Part shown: one piece after another, positions 31,350 to 37,451 of the stretch
Layout: each line of letters begins with the position of its first letter
Numbering within the stretch: position 1 is the stretch's first letter
From: Udeniomyces pyricola
Lineage: Eukaryota; Basidiomycota; Tremellomycetes; Cystofilobasidiales; Mrakiaceae
Reading direction: 5' to 3'
Length of the DNA stretch: 37,451 nt
Assembly: GCA_039545295.1 (NCBI GenBank)
Contig: BCIK01000029.1
Location: 21,451-58,901, forward strand
Made by a program: the position numbers and the translations under genes
Notes under the pieces: model-generated
What the model saw: the letters and a program-made list of their open reading frames with translations, nothing else
What the model was told of the DNA's origin: nothing
The model's database searches: none

Positions 31350-33009
31350 ATGGACTCCTTCCTCAAGCACCACCCTCACCACAACGACACCCCCATCGGT
31401 ATCCCCGAGCCGATCCCGGCGCCGTACCCTCACCCTCATCCGATCCACGTCGATCATCTCACTAAGCTCGGCCATGCCACCCTCTGGACCACCTTTACTA
31501 GTAAGTCACTGGTTCTCTCCATCATATGCTAGCTCTGTCTGCCTCCCAGGATCTTGACGATCAAGAGACCCTCCGAGGCAGAGGCGCGATACGACTGCCC
31601 CAGGCCCATCCTCGCTTGCCTGGCACAGTCGGGCAAGGTTCTCGTTCGTCAGCTGACGGGACCTAAAATCCTTCTTGCCCGTTAACCCTCCATCGCGCCC
31701 TCTTACGCTTGACCCTATCAATCCATCCATCCATCCATTCACCCAACCGGATGCTAACCTTTTCATTATGCCTTCTGTGTCTTCCCAGTCATGGCCATCT
31801 CGACCGTCATCTTTGCGCTCCACTCGTTCCGAGTCCCGACTGCTCGCTCGCTCTTCCACCGAATCACCATGCTCATCACCTTCTGCGCCGCCGTCAGCTA
31901 CTACTTCATGGCCATCGGTGAAGGACGATCCCGCATCATCACCGGTCACGAGCACGGCCACACCAACGCCAGGATGGTTTACTGGGCACGGGGTAAGAAA
32001 ACAGTCATGCCCCATATCCTCTTTTTCTTTTCTTTCCTTCAGCTACTAGCTCGCAGACCTGGAACAACGTGCTAAACCCCTGATTTCCTTTTGCGCCCTT
32101 GCTCCTTCGTTCGCATCATCAGACGTCGACTGGCTCGTCACCACGTGCGTAACGTCTACTTTTCAGATGCCTCTATGCTCGTGCCCAGAGTATGATTGGC
32201 TCAACTGATGCGATCACACTTTCGTCCTTCCGCTCGACAGTCCTCTCCTCTTGCTCGACATGTCTCTCTTGGCCGGCCTCCCCAAGATCGACATTGTCTC
32301 CATCTTGATTGCCGACGTCATCATGATCCTCCTCGGTCTCTTTGCCGGCATCAACGAGACGGGCCACCGATGGGTCCCCTTCACCGTGTCGTGGGCTGCG
32401 CTGTTCTACATCGTGCGTAGAATGATCGTCATGTATGCGATATAGGAGGAAGTTTTTGTTCGAGTGCTTTATATGCTTACTTCATCGGCTCTTGTCCTCT
32501 CATTTCTTTTGCCTACGTTTGACCTTCCCTTGCGGTTGAGACAACAGATTTTCAAGCTCTTTGTTCAGGGATCGCGATCTGCCAAGCTCGTCGGACCCAA
32601 GACCGCCTCGCTCTTCAACCAGATCGCCCTGTTCTCGATGGTCATCTGGACCGGATACCCCATCGTTTTCCTTCTGTCTTACCTCCCTCACGGCAACCCG
32701 ATCTTGTCGCCCAACTACGAGGTCCTCCTCTACGCGTACGTTGCAGAGTTCTTCCACTGCTTCTGTTTCAATGCAGCCTTAGCTGTTTTTGCTTGCTATC
32801 ATTGTCGCTGATGCGAGATCTTCTCTTACCTGACGCGTTGATATTCACCTAATAGCATCCACGACATCTTGGCCAAGCCTATCTTCGGATTCTGGCTCCT
32901 CTTCTCCTTTGTCAACATGAACGACGCCGAGGCTGGCTATACCCTTCCCGAGTCCTGGGTCGAGCCCGCTGGTTCCAACTACGGAGCCATCCAGGTTGGC
33001 GACGAGTAA
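31350..33009 (+). CDS. Microbial (type 1) rhodopsin, proton-pump type
   Basis: Seven-helix retinal protein. Exons 31350-31500, 31789-31992, 32123-32144, 32241-32412, 32548-32735, 32856-33009 give 296 residues, typical of fungal rhodopsins. In bacteriorhodopsin numbering, helix C reads WARDVDWLVTTPLLLLD: Arg82 (Arg118), counterion Asp85 (Asp121), Thr89 (Thr125) and proton donor Asp96 (Asp132) are all kept. Helix G reads YAIHDILAKPIFGFW with Asp212 (Asp249) and the retinal lysine Lys216 (Lys253). This set predicts a light-driven outward proton pump rather than a retinal-free opsin-related protein. Oddities: residue 83 is Asp119 instead of the usual Tyr; the N-terminus is rich in His and Pro; the helix C core is in a 22-base exon. 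An in-frame ATG at 31164 could add 62 residues. The start used has the context CTACCATGG. Membrane topology is inferred. Confidence 0.93.
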
Positions 33010-33935
33010 AGCAATGGTCTGGATTGCTTTCTTCCGTAGCATGCTCCCATCCCTTGTCGTTATTTGTTCAATACTTCACCTACCTTTTCTGTATGCCGGT
33101 ACATCGGTATCGCCCCTTTTTTTCTCCCTTTCTTTTTCTCTCGCCATCCTACCTGTTTTCAACTGTCTCCATGTTCCGGTTACCGTTTTTTCTCCCTCCT
33201 CTCTTGTTTCTCTAACCAGTCTAACCTATCCATCTGACCCCGGTGTTTTGGCACCTCGGATTTTGTCTCGGCATGCCTTTGTACAAAGCCCCTAGGCCAG
33301 CGCCACCTTCACCCTTCCGTTATCTTCTCTCCTCTTCCGACCTGCGTCTATGTACTTTTGATTTCAATCGAATGATTTTGCTTCCAGCTTTCCTGTGTCC
33401 GTCAGCCGATGTCTAATCACAGCGCTGCTTGCACGCAATCTTGACCCTGCCTGATCCTTGTCAATCACTCGTCGGTATGCAAAGTTTGAGAGGAATCTCA
33501 ACCATGTATATCCTGATGCATTATGAATTTGACATGGAACAGCAAGATCATGCGAGGCTCGGTGATGTTGAGGATAGGTATTGGTTCACGTAAAATGGTC
33601 GCGAATAATGATGGTGACGTATACTTGCGTACACTTGACGTTCTTGTCGTCGGATTGTCGATCGTTGCATGTTGCTGGTCGTTCGCCCTTGTTGCAACCC
33701 ACTCTGATCAGCCACAATCAGCTGCTACCCAAGATAACCACATTCCGATTCTCTCCAATACACATAGGTCCCTCCCCACAAATTCCAAATCAGACGAAGA
33801 ATCTCCTGCCGAGTCTCGTCCACCGTCGTCTTCATCAAGATTCCCTCTCTTTCTGGCTTGCTTCGCTCGAGCACCATCTCCTCATACTGTCTCACCTCAT
33901 TCCGTCCTTACTCTTACTTGACCCTCGGCCGTACC
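33010..33935. other. Intergenic region
   Basis: About 925 bases holding the opsin 3' end (T/C-rich to about 33240) and the promoter and leader of the next gene. No gene, RNA or repeat was recognised; short open frames here lack any family signal. Confidence 0.5.
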
Positions 33936-36643
33936 ATGTCCAGCTCTAGTCCCCAAGTACTTCCCTCGGACCGCCAGCCAGCCAACCCCGTCATCCAGCC
34001 ATCCGATCCAACCGTCGCGAAACCCTCAAAAGGCAAGCAGCCGTTCGTCCCGACTCCAGCTCAGCTCGCCGCGATAGAAGCTAAGCGAGCGGCGCGTGCC
34101 GCCAAAGCTGCCGCGGCGCCCTCCGAAGAGGAAGCTGCGACGAAGAGAAGTAAGCAGCAGATTGAGATGGGCAAATTCTTGAAGCGGGAGTGGGTGACGT
34201 TGCCGATCGAGAAGGGAAGGGAGCACCCAGAGGGGGATACGGGGGCGTCGGTCAGGGTGATGAGTTGGAACGTGAGTCTACAATCGTCATATTACCGTAG
34301 ACTGTGTGCGTCTATATAACGTGCTATCAAAAAATCGAACAGTGAGGAACATGGGGAACTGGTCAAATGATCTTTGAGCTATTGAATACTGTGTCGATTG
34401 CCGAGCTGCGTGGTTCCATCGATAGCTAACAGTCACTTGTTTGTTTCATGCTCCGCGGATCTCGTTCACCAATTCTTCCACGATATCTTGCAGATGCTCG
34501 CACAAACACTCGTTCGTGAGTAAAGACTACGAAACGGTTCACATGCTCCAGTCGATGACTTTGGCTGATCCGCATCGCTTGCTCCATGTCTCTGCTCCAA
34601 ATGTCTGTCGGAATTCTTGTTTCTTACCCCTTCAAGGACGAGAGCTCTTTCCTGGATCAGGTCCGTAGCACACGTTGCAATCGATATGGATCAGACTACC
34701 CAAGAATCGATAAAAGAGAACGAACAGCTGATTTCGTTAGGGCTTCATCTCTCGTGCTTCGCCTCCCGCTTGCCTACCATGCAGATTGCCTCAAGTGGGC
34801 CGATCGACAGCAGATGCTCATCTCTGAGCTCACGTCATATGCTGCCGAGACAGACATCATTTGCTTGCAAGTACGTCAACTTCTCATCCCAACACGTCAT
34901 GCAATATGACTTCAAGTTCAAGCCGGGAAATACCGGCTACAATGGGTTTTTACAATTCTCATCTCCAACTCCTTCCGCTCTCCTTCCTCATCATTCAATT
35001 CTACCCTTGTCTCCCGCCTCTTCGCGCGTTTTTTCTTTTTTAATTTAAAAAAAAAAAACCCCTTCCTAGGAGGTCGATCGGCTTCCTACGTTCCTTCCAT
35101 TCCTATCTCCGAACTTTACCGCGAGCTCAGCTCGGGGGCCCAAGAAGCAGCACGGCCTCGTCATTCTCCATCGGCACGCGACGTTCACCAAGCGGGCGGA
35201 GAAAGTCGTCTTTTTGGACGAAGAGTTCGCCCATCCGGAGCAGCAACTGCAAGTGGAGGATCAGGGAGGAGAACAGGATGAAGAATCCGAAGCATCTGAG
35301 AGGAGGAGAAGACGAGCGGGGACGCGAGAGACGAAGAATATCGGGTTGATGGTCGCTCTTGCTCGAATCGGTTCCTCCACTTCTACACCTTCCTCTTCCT
35401 CGACCGACTCTAGCGCCGCTGAATCTGCCACTACGACGTCGACTGAGGGCGATGGTATCATTGCCGTGACGACCCACCTCTTTTGGCACCCGACCTACAC
35501 GTACGAGCGAACGCGTCAACTTGCCCTCCTCCGGCTCTCTGCCATGGCGTTCCGATCTTCGCTTAACCTCGATCACTGGCCTATCGTCATGGCCGGCGAC
35601 TTTAACACTCAACCGTTCGAGCCGTGCTATGGACTCATGATGCGGCCTGAAGGGAAGCTGGGGGAGAGGATGGAGAAGGGATTGAAGGAGAGTACAGTCG
35701 TTCATGAGAGTGTGGCGAGGATCGGAAGGAAGAAAGTTAAGGGAGAGAAGGAGATTAAGGTCGGCCTTCCTGAGTGGGTAGAACCGGGAGATGTAGGAGG
35801 AAGGGATAAGAAACCGGTGGGCCAGGAACAAGGTGGTGAGAGAGAGGTAGAGCAAGAGGAGGATGAAGAGGAGGAGGATGAGGAGGCCCCTCCTAAAGGC
35901 GGAGGATCGACGAGGGATCCCATGAAGAACACTCGACCTGCTACGCCTCAAGATGGACTGCTTTCCATTACCGAGTTAAGGGAACTCTTCACCCGCGGGC
36001 GGTCTGCTGCCGACAAGAATGGAGGAGGACATATTATCTCGGCTTACGACGAGGCTTCGAGGCTCCTCGCGCTGGAGTCTGTTCGGGAACAGGACAAGCT
36101 GGAAGGGAGATGTCTTGGTGACCGATTGGCCGATACGAAGGGAGAGTGGGAGTTGATGGAGATGACGGATCCTCAAGGAGGTCAAGGTGTGGGACGAGGG
36201 GAGCCCAACTGGACGAGTTTCACCCCACTCTGGAGGTTGACCTTGGGTGAGTCATTCAAGTTTGGAGAAAAAAAAAGTTCCTCCTTGGTTTTGGAACTTG
36301 ATGGCTACATCCCTTATTGCAATACCAAATCGATCGTTGATGTCTTTTTAAACGCTCACCTGACCTGCACTCTTGCGATCGGTGTTTTTTTTTTCCTCTT
36401 TTTTTTCTTTTTATCCTCTCTTCTGTCTTGAATGTCGCTTTGGACGGGGATGGATCAATCGAACCAAAAACAGACTACATCTTCCTTCTCCCACCTTCAG
36501 TTCATGCTCAAGTCTCGCCTCGTCGACCGCGCGTGGCCAAGATCCTTCAGCCCCATCGAACTGAGGACCTCGAACCGGGCCTTCCTCGGAAGAAGCTCAG
36601 CGCTTCCGATCACGTCGCCGTCGCAGCCGAAGTCTTTTTCTAA
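33936..36643 (+). CDS. CCR4/Angel/NGL-type endonuclease-exonuclease-phosphatase nuclease
   Basis: Magnesium-dependent nuclease of the EEP fold, closest in layout to yeast Ngl and animal Angel proteins, which trim RNA 3' ends. Exons 33936-34271, 34494-34515, 34637-34660, 34785-34870, 35070-36246, 36474-36643 give 604 residues. Basic, Ala-rich residues 60-90 (AKRAARAAKAAAA) may be a nuclear or nucleolar signal. Catalytic motifs in order: VRVMSWN (Asn112), IICLQEVDR (Glu157), THLFWHP, PIVMAGDFNTQP (Asp333, Asn335), TLDYIF and SASDHVAVAAE (Asp594, His595). All expected active-site residues are present. Two low-complexity insertions enlarge the domain: an acidic/Ser-rich one around residues 205-280 and a Glu/Asp-rich one around 350-520. 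Exons 2 and 3 are only 22 and 24 bases. Ngl2-like 5.8S rRNA processing or mRNA deadenylation are possible roles; the sequence does not decide. Confidence 0.9.
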
Positions 36644-37018
36644 AGAAAAAAATCCCCGCAAATGGTGATAGAAGACGAATCGAAGAGGGAATACGGTCGT
36701 TTCTTGTTGGTATATATACATAGATGGAACAGGGTCGATCCTTTTGCTCTTATGTCGTTGATGGGATGCTCAATCATATATGCGAAGTAACCATGATTAT
36801 CATCAGATCACCAAGCCGATATCGACTAGCCAGGATCGACGAACCTGAAGCCTTGAAATTGATCACTCGATCGAACATTGAGACTGATGGAACTGACGGA
36901 ATTGACTGGGTATTGAAGCTTGAAGCTAATTGACGCTGATCAACTGACCGTCTTGCAATTGTGCAGACTCTTCGGCTCTTCAAGCAGACTTTGGGCGCCA
37001 GTCGAGTTCTTTCGACCG

Positions 37019-37044
37019 TTTTTTTTTTTTTTTTTTTTTTTTTT
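37019..37044 (+). repeat. Poly-T tract
   Basis: 26 T in a row in noncoding sequence near the right edge. Confidence 0.9.
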
Positions 37045-37429
37045 CTTCTTCTTTCGTCAAATCAAAAGCGCTTAGAGGTCTAGGGCCGAGTATCTAACCA
37101 GGAAGGAGGCTGTCAAGCGACGTCGGCTAGACTAATCAGAAGAGGCTTATATCAATGTAGGTCGTGAGTGATGCTCAGACTTGATACATCATGCATATTG
37201 CACCATGTTCGACCGTCTCAAAAGCACGGGGCCGCGTGCAGCTGCCTATATATGCACGGGATAGAGAGGCGCTAATTAAGAGGAAGACACGGTCGGAGGG
37301 GCCAAGACAACGCTAAAACTACGTTTTGCGTAGCTGAATTCATAGTCGTTTACTAGCCGGAGAAAAAGACATCCCAACGCGTTCACTGCCGGCGGCTACA
37401 TATCAACCCAACATTTTTGTCAATTCGTT

Positions 37430-37451
37430 GGGGGGGGGGGGGGGGGGGGGG
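37430..37451. repeat. Poly-G run at right edge
   Basis: The window ends in 22 consecutive G. Together with the C run at the left edge this has the polarity expected of false poly-G read tails at both contig ends. Confidence 0.9.

Larger units (their letters stand above)
36644..37451. other. Terminal noncoding region
   Basis: About 800 bases after the nuclease gene. It contains its likely 3' end, a run of 26 T at 37019-37044 and the G run at the right edge. A short AT-rich patch (TATATATGCACGGGATAG) lies near 37245. No gene was recognised; the next gene may lie beyond the edge. Confidence 0.5.

Overview
This window is nuclear DNA from an intron-rich fungus, most likely a basidiomycete (possibly yeast-like). 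It carries twelve protein genes with about 59 short introns between them. Gene models were built by hand by following reading frame, splice phase and conserved motifs; every model below joins into one uninterrupted frame. The basidiomycete call rests on intron density (up to eight per gene), intron size (mostly 50 to 340 bp), 5' splice sites of the form GTNNGT, and gene content that includes a fungal opsin, a two-gene-style tRNA queuosine partner protein and a secreted lysozyme-like protein. No rRNA, tRNA, CRISPR array, transposon or viral gene was recognised.

Layout, left to right. Plus strand: a type I Hsp40 (Ydj1-like, 203-2544), an unrecognised 958-residue protein with a long acidic disordered middle (2976-6562), a ribonuclease III domain protein (6970-9188) and a secreted lysozyme-like protein (10718-12942). 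Minus strand: a large Ser/Pro-rich protein of unknown function with an Asp/Glu tail (14293-17741). It is divergent from a plus-strand queuine tRNA-ribosyltransferase accessory subunit (18195-20407), which is followed by a METTL21-type protein methyltransferase (20769-22599). Minus strand: complex I 13-kDa subunit NDUFS6 (23243-24668) and a NudC/CS-domain cochaperone (25367-26540). Plus strand: a secreted 5'-nucleotidase (27032-29948), a microbial-type rhodopsin (31350-33009) and a CCR4/Angel/NGL-type exonuclease (33936-36643).

The genes do not form a cluster with a shared pathway; this looks like ordinary gene-dense fungal chromosome. Loose themes are protein folding (Hsp40, NudC), RNA processing (RNase III, NGL-type nuclease, queuosine enzyme) and surface or light functions (lysozyme-like protein, 5'-nucleotidase, opsin). 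I found no clear sign of a wholly new system. The items most worth a second look are the opsin, which has the full proton-pump residue set but an unusual Asp next to the counterion segment, the secreted lysozyme-like enzyme, the queuosine subunit with a broken zinc motif, the two large orphan proteins, and a series of very long homopolymers. The window begins with 24 C and ends with 22 G, a polarity that suggests contig ends formed by sequencing artefact.
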